Made by a program: the position numbers and the translations under genes | Notes under the pieces: generated by a model | Seen by the model: the letters and a program-made list of their open reading frames with translations, nothing else | Told to the model about the DNA's origin: nothing | Databases searched by the model: none | NCBI RefSeq assembly: GCF_010509075.1 | Contig: NZ_CP048433.1 | Location: 2,108,001-2,172,000, forward strand | Length of the DNA stretch: 64,000 nt | Reading direction: 5' to 3' | DNA from: Collinsella aerofaciens ATCC 25986 | GTDB lineage: Bacteria > Actinomycetota > Coriobacteriia > Coriobacteriales > Coriobacteriaceae | Shown here: positions 36,857 to 45,297 of the stretch, piece by piece | How the letters are laid out: each line of letters starts with the position of its first letter | Numbering within the stretch: position 1 is the stretch's first letter

Positions 36857-36877
36857 TAGCAGCAATGAACCGTGCGA

Positions 36878-37519
36878 TTAGAGCCCCAGGATCTCCTTGA
36901 CCTTGGCGATGATGGCCTCGTCGGTGGCGTTGGCAAAGAAGTACTCCTGGAAGTGCTCGCCAGCCAGGGCGCCGCGGACCAGGTCCTGATCGATCTCGCC
37001 CAGGACGTCGACGAGCGGGCGCATGGTCACAGCGCGCACGCCGTCGAGGATCTTCTTGTTGCGCTGCTCGGGCTCAACGCGCTCGGCAGGATAGCCGTTG
37101 CCCGAACCAAAGCCGAAGAGCTTCTCGAAGGTGTACTCAAGATTGAGCTCCTGGCCCCAGCCGTTTTTAAGAGCGAAGGGTATGGCGACGGCGTTGCCAT
37201 CGTTGACCTGGGCAAAGGTGTAGGCGTCGAGCGGGTCGGCAACATGGCCGCACAGCACGCCGGGGAAGGAGTTGCAGGCGAGCATGGCGCCCTCGCCGGT
37301 GCCGCAGCCGGTCACGACGTAGTCGGCAGCGCCGGAGTTGAGCAGCACGGCGGCGAGGATGCCGTTCTGCACGTAGGTGAGGGGCTTGGAGTCGGCGTCG
37401 GCATACATGCCATAGTTAAAGACAGTGTGGCCCATGGGCTCGACAACCTTCTTAAGGGCAGCCTCAATCATAGGGTTCTTGGAGTTCTGAGAGTTCTCAT
37501 TGATCAGAGCGATCTTCAT
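36878..37519 (-). CDS. RpiB/LacA/LacB-family isomerase, probable DhuI
   Basis: 213 residues of the ribose-5-phosphate isomerase B fold: ALINENSQNSKNP at the N-terminus, then DYVVTGCGTGEGAMLACNSFPGV with the active-site Cys (about residue 72). Streptococcal DhuI, a protein of this family and size, isomerises 4-deoxy-5-ketouronate from unsaturated uronides and stands in for KduI. The next gene on the same strand is an SDR reductase like DhuD, which makes this assignment likely. AAAGG lies 9 bases before ATG 37519. Galactose-6-phosphate isomerase is the alternative, but no lac or tagatose genes are near. Confidence 0.8.
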   Translation of the reverse strand: MKIALINENSQNSKNPMIEAALKKVVEPMGHTVFNYGMYADADSKPLTYVQNGILAAVLLNSGAADYVVTGCGTGEGAMLACNSFPGVLCGHVADPLDAYTFAQVNDGNAVAIPFALKNGWGQELNLEYTFEKLFGFGSGNGYPAERVEPEQRNKKILDGVRAVTMRPLVDVLGEIDQDLVRGALAGEHFQEYFFANATDEAIIAKVKEILGL

Positions 37520-37542
37520 TGCGAATTACCTTTCTATTTCTA

Positions 37543-37609
37543 ACTTGCGGTGAAATACGGACTGTTTTGCCTGATAGAAGCCAAACCCAATCCTTATCTC
37601 ACCGCAACT
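37543..37609. repeat. AGTTGCGGTGA palindrome, copy 2
   Basis: CTTGCGGTGA and TCACCGCAA ends around a 45-base middle whose first half repeats copy 1 (ATACGGACTGTTTTG). A further single arm, AGTTGCGGTGA, lies at about 37645-37655. Confidence 0.75.
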
Positions 37610-37659
37610 CAAATGAAAAACGAGTGGATGAAACCTGATGTGGGCAGTTGCGGTGACGC

Positions 37660-38469
37660 TTATTGAGGCTGCTTTCCAATGTATGCGAGAATGCCGCCGT
37701 CGACGTAGAGGATGTGGCCGTTGACGAAGTTCGACGCGTCGGAAGCCAGGAACACGGCGGGGCCCTTCAGGTCCTCGGGCGTGCCCCAACGGGCGGCCGG
37801 CGTTTTGGCAATGATGAACTGGTCAAACGGGTGACGGCTGCCGTCGGGCTGCGTCTCGCGCAGCGGCGCGGTCTGCGGCGTGGCGATGTAGCCGGGCCCA
37901 ATGCCGTTGCACTGGATATTGGCCTCGCCAAACTCCGAGCAGATGTTCTTGGTGAGCATCTTCAGGCCGCCCTTGGCCGCAGCATAGCCGGCGATGGTCT
38001 CGCGGCCCAGCTCGCTCATCATCGAACAGATGTTGATGATCTTGCCGTGGCCCTTGGCGATCATGCCGGGCAGGCAGGCCTTGGACACGATAAACGGTGC
38101 GTTGAGGTCAATATCGACGACACGGCGGAAGTCCTCGGCGCTCATGTCGAGCATCGGCGTGCGCTGGATGACGCCTGCATTGTTGACCAGGATGTCGGGC
38201 GTGGTGCCAAAATCGGCCTCGATCTTGGCGATGAGCTCGGCGACGACGGCCTCGTCGGTGACATCGGCAACATAGCCGTGAGCATCAAAGCCCAGCTCGC
38301 GGTAGTGCTTCTCGGCCTCGGTGACCTTGTCGGCATGACGGGCGTTAAAGGCAATCTTGGCGCCGGCTTCGCCGAGCGCCTCGGCAATGGCCATGCCAAT
38401 GCCATAGGTGGCGCCGGTTACCAGTGCGACCTTGCCGTCCAGACGGAAGCTGTCCATAAGATCAGACAT
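37660..38469 (-). CDS. kduD: SDR dehydrogenase, 2-deoxy-D-gluconate 3-dehydrogenase/DhuD-KduD type
   Basis: 269-residue short-chain dehydrogenase: TGATYGIGMA (about residue 19), NNAG (about 97), catalytic Tyr-x-x-x-Lys in AGYAAAKGGLKML (about 161). Residues GPGYIATPQTAPLR and FVNGHILYVDGGI match KduD. It reduces the 2,5-diketo acid formed by the isomerase to KDG. ATG 38469 has GAAAGGA 6 bases upstream. The gene is under two uronate operators. Confidence 0.88.
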   Translation of the reverse strand: MSDLMDSFRLDGKVALVTGATYGIGMAIAEALGEAGAKIAFNARHADKVTEAEKHYRELGFDAHGYVADVTDEAVVAELIAKIEADFGTTPDILVNNAGVIQRTPMLDMSAEDFRRVVDIDLNAPFIVSKACLPGMIAKGHGKIINICSMMSELGRETIAGYAAAKGGLKMLTKNICSEFGEANIQCNGIGPGYIATPQTAPLRETQPDGSRHPFDQFIIAKTPAARWGTPEDLKGPAVFLASDASNFVNGHILYVDGGILAYIGKQPQ

Positions 38470-38482
38470 AGCGATCCTTTCA

Positions 38483-38588
38483 AAAGAAACGTTCATCTAT
38501 ATAAGTCTTGCTTTTCATACAAGGTCAGTATAGGAGAAGAGGAGGATTTAAAAATCAGATTCTCCTAAAATCAGGTGAACGTTCACTT
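38483..38588 (-). promoter_or_regulatory. Uronate operators and promoter of the dhu operon
   Basis: A full palindrome GTGAACGTTCAC lies at 38575-38586 and a half-conserved copy (AAACGTTCATCTA) at 38486-38498. On the minus strand a TATACT -10 box lies at 38527-38532 between them. An inverted repeat AGGAGAA/TTCTCCT (about 38533-38567) overlaps the -35 region. Confidence 0.7.
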
Positions 38589-38629
38589 TTAAAAGGTAAA
38601 CGGTGATCTCGCCCTTGCCGCGCGGACGT

Positions 38630-39322
38630 TTATTCGCTCTGTTCCTGCGTGCTCTCTGCGATCATGTTGCGGTTATACACCAGGTGCAGATACATCGCGT
38701 CGTGCGCGGCGGTGGGATTGCGCGAGGCGATGGCGTCGGCCACATCGCGGTGCGTGCGGATAGTTTCCTCGACGAGCTTTTTGCCGGTCACGTCGATAAA
38801 GAGGGGGACGGATGCCTTGAGCACGCCCATCAGGCGGGGAACGACGAGGTTTCCGGAGCTCTCGGCAATGGCATTGTGGAACGCGGTGTCGGCGGCGGAG
38901 TAATCCTCACCGGCCTCGGCCAGGCGCTCGGATTCGTCGCAGAGCTCTTTGATATAGACGACCTGGTCGTTGGTTGCGTGCTCGGCTGCCATACGTGCAA
39001 TCTGCGGCTCGATCATAAAGCGCACCTCGAGTAGGTCGCGCGCCAGACGCTGCTTGTCGTCGATAAAGGTAAAGCCCAGCGGGTCGTCGGCAACGCCGGG
39101 GTTTGATGCCACATAGGTGCCCGAGCCCTGCTTAATGCGCACGATGTTGCGCGACTGCAGCAGCTTCATGGCTTCGCGTACGGTGCTCCTGCCAGCACCC
39201 AGGCGCTCGACGAGCACAGCCTCCTTGGGCAGGCGGTCGCCTTGCTCAAGATGCTCATCCAGGATCAGTTGAATGATTTTATCTGCTATCTGCTCGGGGA
39301 GTCCCGAATCGGCGCGGGCCAT
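38630..39322 (-). CDS. GntR-family (FadR/FCD) transcriptional regulator
   Basis: 230 residues: winged helix (VERLGAGRSTVREAMKLLQSRNIV, about 38-61) and FCD ligand domain with metal-ligand residues (RFMIEPQIARMAA, DTAFHNAIAESSGN). ATG 39322 follows GAAAGG at 7 bases. It lies divergent from gntP across inverted CATCAGAC/GTCTGATG sites, so it probably controls the permease-dehydratase pair and itself, with a sugar acid as ligand. Confidence 0.88.
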   Translation of the reverse strand: MARADSGLPEQIADKIIQLILDEHLEQGDRLPKEAVLVERLGAGRSTVREAMKLLQSRNIVRIKQGSGTYVASNPGVADDPLGFTFIDDKQRLARDLLEVRFMIEPQIARMAAEHATNDQVVYIKELCDESERLAEAGEDYSAADTAFHNAIAESSGNLVVPRLMGVLKASVPLFIDVTGKKLVEETIRTHRDVADAIASRNPTAAHDAMYLHLVYNRNMIAESTQEQSE

Positions 39323-39447
39323 AGCTATACCTTTCATTACAAAATTCATCTGAGCTATTTTAGCGCACCACGGATGCAATATTGGCCGCTGGATTTGAGT
39401 CGGGCGGCTTAGATATACCGTTCGCAGCGCAAATACGACCGTTCACC

Positions 39448-39543
39448 AAATACATCAGATGTATTTCGAGCAAATTTTAAAATGAAACATCAGACCTTTC
39501 GAAAACACGCTATAGTCATCAGACGAATTCAAAAGGTCTGATG
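39448..39543 (+). promoter_or_regulatory. GntR-type operators and promoter before gntP
   Basis: CATCAGAC at 39488-39495 and 39517-39524 and its inverse GTCTGATG at 39536-39543 surround a TATAGT -10 box at 39511-39516. A separate palindrome AAATAC-ATCAGAT-GTATTT lies at 39448-39466. The shared core ATCAGA/TCTGAT fits one regulator. Confidence 0.65.
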
Positions 39544-39556
39544 AATTGGAGGAAAG

Positions 39557-40918
39557 ATGTCAGACCCAACGTTTATGGCCGACCCCACCAGGCTGGTCAT
39601 CGCCGCCATCGTGGGCATTGCGCTGCTGCTTGCGCTCATCATTAAGTTCAAGCTGCATCCCGTGCTTTCGATGATGGTCTCGGCGCTCGCGATCGGCATC
39701 GGCGCCGGTATGCCGCTCGACCTGGTGGCGGACACTGTCACCAAGGGCGTGGGCACTACGCTGCAAAACATCGCCCTGCTCATTGGCCTGGGCTCGATGT
39801 TTGGTCAGATTCTTGAAGAGAGCGGCGGCGCCAAGAAGATCGCCCAGACCTTCATCGATACCTTTGGGCAGGGTCATTCCAGCTGGGCGCTGGGCATTAC
39901 CGGTCTGGTTATCGGCACTACGGTGTTCTTTGAGGCCGGCGTGGTCGTTTTGATCCCACTTGCGTTTAGCGTGGCATCGCAGACCAAAAAGTCGACGCTC
40001 TACTACGGCATCGCGCTGCTCGCAGGACTTGCCGCTGGCTATGCGTTTGTGCCGCCATCGGCCGGTTCGGTTCTGGTCGCCGGCACGCTCGGTGTCGACC
40101 TGGGCACCATGATTCTCGTCGGTATCCCTACCGCCTTCATCGCTATGGCGATCGCCGGCGTCATCTGGGGTCGCAACGTGGGCAGTCGCATTTTTACCGA
40201 TGTTCCGGAGCACTTTACCTCTGCCGAGGGTGCGAGCGACGAAAAGGAGCTTCCCTCCTTTGGCATGGTGCTTGCCATCGTGCTCACGCCGCTTTGTCTG
40301 ATTTTGCTGGGCACGTTGTCCTCTTATATCCCCATGCCCGCCGAGCTCGCCTCGATTCTCGCCTTCCTGGGCAAGCCGTTTGTCGCTTTGACGCTCGCCA
40401 CGCTCGTCGCGATGTATCTGCTGGGCGCGCGGCGCGGCTACTCCGGCGCCGAGCTCAAGGCCTTGCTCGACCGCTCTCTTAAGCCCGTCGGCATGATCTT
40501 GCTGGTCATTGCCTGCGGCGGTGTGATCCGCTGGATGCTGCAGGACTGCGGCCTGGGCCAGGTTATCGGCCCTATGCTCGAGGCCTCACCGCTGCCTTTG
40601 GTGGTCGTTGCCTTTTTGATTGCCGTCATGGTGCGTGCCTCTGTCGGCAGCTCCATCGTCGCTATGACCATGGCATCGGGCATTATGGCCGCCATGCCTG
40701 CGGTTGCCGGAGCCTCAGTGCTCATGCGTGCCGCTATCTGTCTTGCTATCTGCGGCGGTGCCACGGCCCTCTCGCACGTCAACGATGCCGGTTTTTGGAT
40801 GTGCTCCTCGTTCCTGGAGATTGATGAGAAGACAACCCTCAAGTCCTGGACCGTTATGGAGACGCTCATCGGCCTTTCGGGTCTTGCCTGCGCCCTGGTG
40901 ATCTCGTTCTTCGCCTAG
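39557..40918 (+). CDS. GntP-family gluconate/sugar acid permease
   Basis: 453-residue membrane protein with about twelve helices of the gluconate:H+ symporter family. Family landmarks include IGLGSMFGQILEESGGAKKIA (about residue 75) and AYAFVPPSAGSV-type loop at about 160, and the C-terminal ALSHVNDAGFWM. GGAGG is 4 bases before ATG 39557. A sugar-acid dehydratase gene follows, so gluconate or another aldonate is the likely substrate. Confidence 0.9.
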   Translation: MSDPTFMADPTRLVIAAIVGIALLLALIIKFKLHPVLSMMVSALAIGIGAGMPLDLVADTVTKGVGTTLQNIALLIGLGSMFGQILEESGGAKKIAQTFIDTFGQGHSSWALGITGLVIGTTVFFEAGVVVLIPLAFSVASQTKKSTLYYGIALLAGLAAGYAFVPPSAGSVLVAGTLGVDLGTMILVGIPTAFIAMAIAGVIWGRNVGSRIFTDVPEHFTSAEGASDEKELPSFGMVLAIVLTPLCLILLGTLSSYIPMPAELASILAFLGKPFVALTLATLVAMYLLGARRGYSGAELKALLDRSLKPVGMILLVIACGGVIRWMLQDCGLGQVIGPMLEASPLPLVVVAFLIAVMVRASVGSSIVAMTMASGIMAAMPAVAGASVLMRAAICLAICGGATALSHVNDAGFWMCSSFLEIDEKTTLKSWTVMETLIGLSGLACALVISFFA

Positions 40919-41026
40919 TTCGCGTAGCTAAGCATCTTCCGCCGAGTGCATCGCTCGGTACCCATTTACACCTGATTCATTAACCAACGATTGGTACAAC
41001 CGTTCAAATCAAAAGAGGAGAGCATC

Positions 41027-42805
41027 ATGGACGAGAAGACCAAGGTACAGATTCAGCAGGAGGCAGCCGACCTGGTTGCCAAGCTGCAGCCGCGTTCCGG
41101 CAAGTTTCGCACCATCAGCCCCGAGATGGACCCGCTGCGCCTGGGCTCTGGCTGGTCCATCGAGGACCTGGACAAGCCGCAGGTCATTATCGAGTCGACG
41201 TTTGGCGACTCGCACCCGGGTTCTGCCGGCCTGTTTGAGCTGGTCGAGGAGGTCCGTGCCGGCGTTGCCGAGGCTGGCGGTCACGGTGCCCGTTACTTCT
41301 GCACCGATATCTGCGACGGCGAGGCCCAGGGCCACGATGGCATCAACTACTCGCTGCCCAGCCGCGACATGATCGCCAACATGATCGAGATCCATGCCAA
41401 GGCCACCCCGTTCGACGCCGGCGTCTTTGTCGCCAGCTGCGATAAGGGCCTGCCTGCGAACCTCATGGCCATGGGCCGCATCAACATCCCCTCCATCGTC
41501 GTTACCGGCGGTGTCATGGATGCCGGTCCTGACCTGCTGACCCTGGAGCAGCTCGGCGCGATTTCTGCCCGCTACGAGCGCGGCGAGATTTCCCGCGAGG
41601 AGCTTGAGTTTGCCAAGCACAACGCATGCCCCAGCTGCGGCGCCTGCTCGTTTATGGGCACCGCGTCGACCATGCAGGTTACCGCCGAGGCCCTGGGCCT
41701 TATGCTCCCCGGCACGGCCCTGTTGCCCGCAACCAGCTCCGATCTGTGTGAGTTTGCGCGCGAGGCCGGCCGTCAGTCCGTGTGGCTCTCCGAGCACAAC
41801 CTGTGTCCGCGTGACATCGTGACCAAGGAGTCCTTCGAGAACCTCATCATGGTCCACGGCGCCATCTCGGGTTCCACCAACTCGCTGCTGCATATTCCTG
41901 CTATCGCCCGCGAGTTTGGCATCGAGATGTCCGCCGACGACTTCGACCGCCTGCACCGTGGCGCCCACTACCTGCTCAACGTTCGCCCCGCAGGCGAGTG
42001 GCCGGCGCAGTTCTTCTACTATGCAGGTGGCGTGCCGCGCATCATGGAGGAGATCAAGTCGATGCTCCACCTCGATGTCATGACCATCACTGGCAAGACC
42101 CTTGGCGAGAACCTCGAGGACCTCAAGAACAACGGTTACTACGAGAAGTGCGGTCGTTACCTTGAGAAGTGGAACCTCAAGCGCGAGGACATCATTCGCC
42201 CGTTTGACCAGGCCTTTGGTACCGACGGCTCCATCGCCATCCTCCACGGCAACCTTGCCCCCGAGGGCGCCGTCGTCAAGCACACGGTTGTTCCGCGCGA
42301 GATGTTCCAGGCCGCGCTTAAGGCCCGTCCGTTCGATTGCGAGGAGGACGCCATCCACGCCGTCCTGACGCACGAGGTCAAGCCCGGCGATGCCGTTATC
42401 ATTCGCTATGAGGGCCCCAAGGGTTCCGGTATGCCCGAGATGTTCTACACCACCGAGGCTATCGCCAGCGATCCCGAGCTGGGTGCGAGCATTGCCCTTA
42501 TCACCGATGGCCGCTTCTCCGGCGCCTCCAAGGGCCCGGCTATCGGTCACGTTTCGCCCGAGGCTGCCGTGGGCGGCCCGATTGCCCTGATCGAGGAGGG
42601 CGACCTTATCCAGATCAACATCCCCGAGCGCTCGCTGTCTATTGTGGGCATCGCCGGCAAGGAGATGGAGCCGGCCGAGATCGATGCCGTCCTGGCCGAG
42701 CGCCGAGCCGCTTGGAAGCCCAAGGCTAATCGCTATACCTCCGGCACGCTCAAGTTCTTTACCGAGCATGCAGTTTCCGCCATTCAGGGTGGCTACATGG
42801 AGTAG
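41027..42805 (+). CDS. IlvD/Edd-family dehydratase, probable sugar-acid dehydratase
   Basis: 592 residues of the dihydroxyacid/6-phosphogluconate dehydratase family. Fe-S Cys are visible in ASCDKGLPANL and HNACPSCGACSFMGT; the C-terminal GRFSGASKGPAIGHVSPEA is the catalytic-domain signature. The N-terminal extension and the context (GntP permease, uronate genes, no ilv genes) favour an aldonate dehydratase making KDG from gluconate over branched-chain amino acid synthesis. AAAGAGGAG precedes ATG 41027 by 6 bases. Confidence 0.85.
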   Translation: MDEKTKVQIQQEAADLVAKLQPRSGKFRTISPEMDPLRLGSGWSIEDLDKPQVIIESTFGDSHPGSAGLFELVEEVRAGVAEAGGHGARYFCTDICDGEAQGHDGINYSLPSRDMIANMIEIHAKATPFDAGVFVASCDKGLPANLMAMGRINIPSIVVTGGVMDAGPDLLTLEQLGAISARYERGEISREELEFAKHNACPSCGACSFMGTASTMQVTAEALGLMLPGTALLPATSSDLCEFAREAGRQSVWLSEHNLCPRDIVTKESFENLIMVHGAISGSTNSLLHIPAIAREFGIEMSADDFDRLHRGAHYLLNVRPAGEWPAQFFYYAGGVPRIMEEIKSMLHLDVMTITGKTLGENLEDLKNNGYYEKCGRYLEKWNLKREDIIRPFDQAFGTDGSIAILHGNLAPEGAVVKHTVVPREMFQAALKARPFDCEEDAIHAVLTHEVKPGDAVIIRYEGPKGSGMPEMFYTTEAIASDPELGASIALITDGRFSGASKGPAIGHVSPEAAVGGPIALIEEGDLIQINIPERSLSIVGIAGKEMEPAEIDAVLAERRAAWKPKANRYTSGTLKFFTEHAVSAIQGGYME

Positions 42806-42931
42806 CGCCCATGCGCATCAAATATCTCCTCTCATAGATGTGCGGCACAAAGAACCCCGAGCCACGTCACCGGGGCGCGTTGTTCAGCGCCGCCGGGGCG
42901 CTCCACTCAAACGACAAGAGACGTCTTATGC

Positions 42932-42973
42932 AAGCGCCCGCGTCCGTGGATAAAACCACGGGCGTGGGCGCTT
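42932..42973. terminator. Hairpin between convergent dehydratase and ArsC-like genes
   Basis: AAGCGCCCGCGTCCGTGG pairs with CCACGGGCGTGGGCGCTT with few mismatches and could serve both strands. Confidence 0.75.
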
Positions 42974-42992
42974 CACTTTATTCCCAGCCGCT

Positions 42993-43334
42993 TTATTCCC
43001 AGCCCTTCCACACGTCAGGCTCGTAGCCAACGGTTGCCTGGCGGCCGTTGCGAACGATGGGCTCACGAAGAATTTGCTGGTTATCGAGCACCTTTTCGAA
43101 CTTCTGGTCGGCAGCAAGATACTGTACGAGCGCAACCGTGTCGGCATCTTTCGCCTTTGGATCGATCACAGCGTCGATCCCGCCGACGGCGCGCGCCACG
43201 CTTTCGAGCTCGCCTTTGCTCATCCCCTTTTCCTTCAAGTCGATGAACTGGAACTTCACACGACGTTCCTTGAAATAGCGCTGCGCCTTCTTAGTATCGA
43301 AGCTTTTCTTCGTGCCGAATATCTGGATGTTCAT
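42993..43334 (-). CDS. ArsC/Spx-like protein without cysteine
   Basis: 113 residues with the ArsC/Spx fold (thioredoxin-like with helical insert): MNIQIFGTKKSFDTKKAQRY at the start, FIDLKEKGMSKGEL, and the C-terminal LREPIVRNGRQATVGY with conserved Arg and Pro. In the N-terminal loop the catalytic Cys of arsenate reductases and the CxxC of Spx are replaced (KSFDT), and there is no Cys anywhere in the protein. It therefore cannot be a thiol arsenate reductase; a protein-binding, Spx-like role is possible. It is monocistronic. Confidence 0.85.
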   Translation of the reverse strand: MNIQIFGTKKSFDTKKAQRYFKERRVKFQFIDLKEKGMSKGELESVARAVGGIDAVIDPKAKDADTVALVQYLAADQKFEKVLDNQQILREPIVRNGRQATVGYEPDVWKGWE

Positions 43335-43618
43335 ACGTACCGCCTTCGCTCAATTCTCGTCCGTCCATGATACGACAAGGGAGCCGAGCAAAAACAGAGC
43401 AGGCGGAGATGGAGGAGGACGGCGACCGACCGTCGGCAAGAGTCGGCCGGATCGGACTGGCGCCCAGCGCGCGCCGGCGACACGCTCGCAGCTGCACACA
43501 TAGCCGATGTACAAGCTCGCCGCGGCGTTCCCTCGCCCCGCGGTGTGGCGATAGAGAAGCACGCCACCCGTCAACGATGGCGCCTCGGTGAAGAAAATCA
43601 ACGTCTGGGTTACATCCC
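43335..43618. other. Intergenic stretch without a recognisable gene
   Basis: About 280 GC-rich bases between the divergent ArsC-like gene and the exporter leader. Open frames here have no family signature or ribosome site. I see only short GC-rich inverted repeats. Confidence 0.5.
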
Positions 43619-43647
43619 TTGAAAGGGGCGAAGACGGCTGCTAGAAT
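43619..43647 (+). promoter_or_regulatory. Promoter of the exporter leader
   Basis: TTGAAA (43619-43624) and TAGAAT (43642-43647) are separated by exactly 17 bases. Transcription should start about 43654, only a few bases before an ATG at 43659. Confidence 0.7.
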
Positions 43648-43658
43648 ACCTCCCCGCT

Positions 43659-43772
43659 ATGAAGGATTTGACCAAAGCATACATCGCAATTCGGCGGCCC
43701 CTGGTATACGGGGCCTCTCCTGTTGTTCCCCAAGTGCGCTCTGAGCAGCCGCTTTCTTCCTGTCGTATCTGA
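43659..43772 (+). CDS. Putative 37-residue leader peptide of the drug exporter
   Basis: An ATG that lies 3-6 bases from the predicted transcript start opens a 37-codon frame (MKDLTKAYIAIRRPLVYG...) ending in TGA at 43770. It has no ribosome site, as expected for a near-leaderless message. It overlaps a GGCCCC/GGGGCC hairpin (43696-43715), and further hairpins lie between its stop and the exporter start at 43855. This layout suggests ribosome-controlled induction of the exporter by an antibiotic. No family was recognised; this is a hypothesis from layout. Confidence 0.4.
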   Translation: MKDLTKAYIAIRRPLVYGASPVVPQVRSEQPLSSCRI

Positions 43773-43854
43773 TGCACGCATAGCACGTGCATGTTATTTC
43801 GCCCGTGGGCCGGCGCGCCTTCGGCGAAGAATCGAATAGATACGAAGGAAGCTT

Positions 43855-45294
43855 ATGTCTGATAATTGTACGGTCGCGCCCGCCAATGGGCGCATTACCG
43901 GTACCCAGATCCGCATCGTCGCGGTCGTCGTCCTGGGTGCCTTCTTGGCGCTACTGAACCAAACGGTGATGTCGCCTGCGCTGCCGGTCATCATGTCCGA
44001 TTTCGCCATCGATGCCTCGACTGCCCAGTGGATCATGTCCATATACCCGCTGGTGAGCGGCATCATGGTCCCCGTTTCGGCGTTCCTTATCGACAAGTTC
44101 AGCACCCGCGCGCTATTCTTCGGGGCGACGCTGGTGTTCGCGCTGGGCACGCTGCTGTGCGCCGCAGCCCCTGATTTCCTGTTCCTCATCATCGGTCGCG
44201 TGTTGCAAGCGGCGGGCTCAGGCGTGCTCATGCCGCTTGTCTCGGTGGTTCCCATGCTGGTGTTCCCCGTCGAGAAACGAGGAACGGCTATGGGCATGGC
44301 GGGCATCGTCATGTCGGCGGGTCCCGCGGTCGGCCCCGTCGTAGGCGGCGCGGTGATCGACACGTACGGCTGGCGCACCATGATCGGCGCCATCGTCCCC
44401 CTCGCAATTCTCGTGCTGGTGCTGGGCGTGTTCATGCTGAAAAACGTGGGCGAGCTGAAGAACCCCAAGCTCGACCTGCCCTCGGTCGTCCTCTCCACCA
44501 TCGCCTTCGGCGGACTTCTCTACGGGTTCTCGAGCGCCTCGTCGATGGGTTGGGGCAACCCCGTGGTGCTCGGCTCGATCGTCGCGGGTGTCGTGTGCTT
44601 GGTGCTGTTCGTCGTACGCCAGGGCAAAATCGAGGACCCGCTGCTTCAACTGGGCACGATCAAGACGCGCGAGTTCCGCGTGGCCGCCATCATCGTCACG
44701 CTCATCAACGCCGCATGCCTGGTCACCAACACGCTGTTGCCGTTGCTGCTGCAAACCTCGCTTGGCGCTTCGGCCTTCGAAACCGGCATGGCCATGCTTC
44801 CCGCCGCGGCGGTGGGCATCATCATCAGCCCTATCTCCGGCGTGGTGTTCGACAAGTTCGGTCCGCGTGCCATCTCGATCGTCGGCCTGGCCCTCATGAC
44901 CGGCGCCCTGTTCCTGCTCTCGCTTTCGACGGTAAACACGCCCATCTTGGTGGTTGCGCTGTTCTGCATGCTGCAGTCCGCTGGCCAGTCGCTCGCGAAC
45001 ATGCCGGTGAACACATGGGGTGTCAATGCCTTGAAAAATGACATGATCGCCCACGGCAACGCCATCGCGAACACCGGCCGCCAGGTCGCCGGCGGTTTGT
45101 GCACGGCCCTCATCATCACGGTCATGACAAGCGTCACCGCGTCGGCCGGCGTCGATGCGAGCATCCAAGTAGCCACCGCCGTGGGCGCGGGCGTCGCTTA
45201 CAAGGTGTGCGCGGCAATCGGCCTCGTTTCCCTTATCTGCGCCATATTCAGCGTGCGCACCAAGAAAACCGCACCGAAAACGAAGGAGGCATAA
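43855..45294 (+). CDS. DHA2-family MFS multidrug exporter
   Basis: 479 residues with fourteen predicted helices, the layout of EmrB/QacA-type proton-driven drug exporters. Helix 1 has ALLNQTVMSPALPVI, loop 2-3 and helix 5 carry GRVLQAAGSGVLMPL and motif C-like AGPAVGPVVGGAVID. GAAGGA is 6 bases before ATG 43855. The next gene starts 3 bases after its stop. Codon choice looks somewhat different from the flanking sugar genes, which would suit acquisition from a related actinobacterium, but I did not measure it. Confidence 0.88.
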   Translation: MSDNCTVAPANGRITGTQIRIVAVVVLGAFLALLNQTVMSPALPVIMSDFAIDASTAQWIMSIYPLVSGIMVPVSAFLIDKFSTRALFFGATLVFALGTLLCAAAPDFLFLIIGRVLQAAGSGVLMPLVSVVPMLVFPVEKRGTAMGMAGIVMSAGPAVGPVVGGAVIDTYGWRTMIGAIVPLAILVLVLGVFMLKNVGELKNPKLDLPSVVLSTIAFGGLLYGFSSASSMGWGNPVVLGSIVAGVVCLVLFVVRQGKIEDPLLQLGTIKTREFRVAAIIVTLINAACLVTNTLLPLLLQTSLGASAFETGMAMLPAAAVGIIISPISGVVFDKFGPRAISIVGLALMTGALFLLSLSTVNTPILVVALFCMLQSAGQSLANMPVNTWGVNALKNDMIAHGNAIANTGRQVAGGLCTALIITVMTSVTASAGVDASIQVATAVGAGVAYKVCAAIGLVSLICAIFSVRTKKTAPKTKEA

Positions 45295-45297
45295 GCG

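Noticed and set aside
43350-43601. Minus-strand frames upstream of the ArsC-like gene
   Set aside because: There is no ribosome site, no family and odd composition; treated as intergenic.
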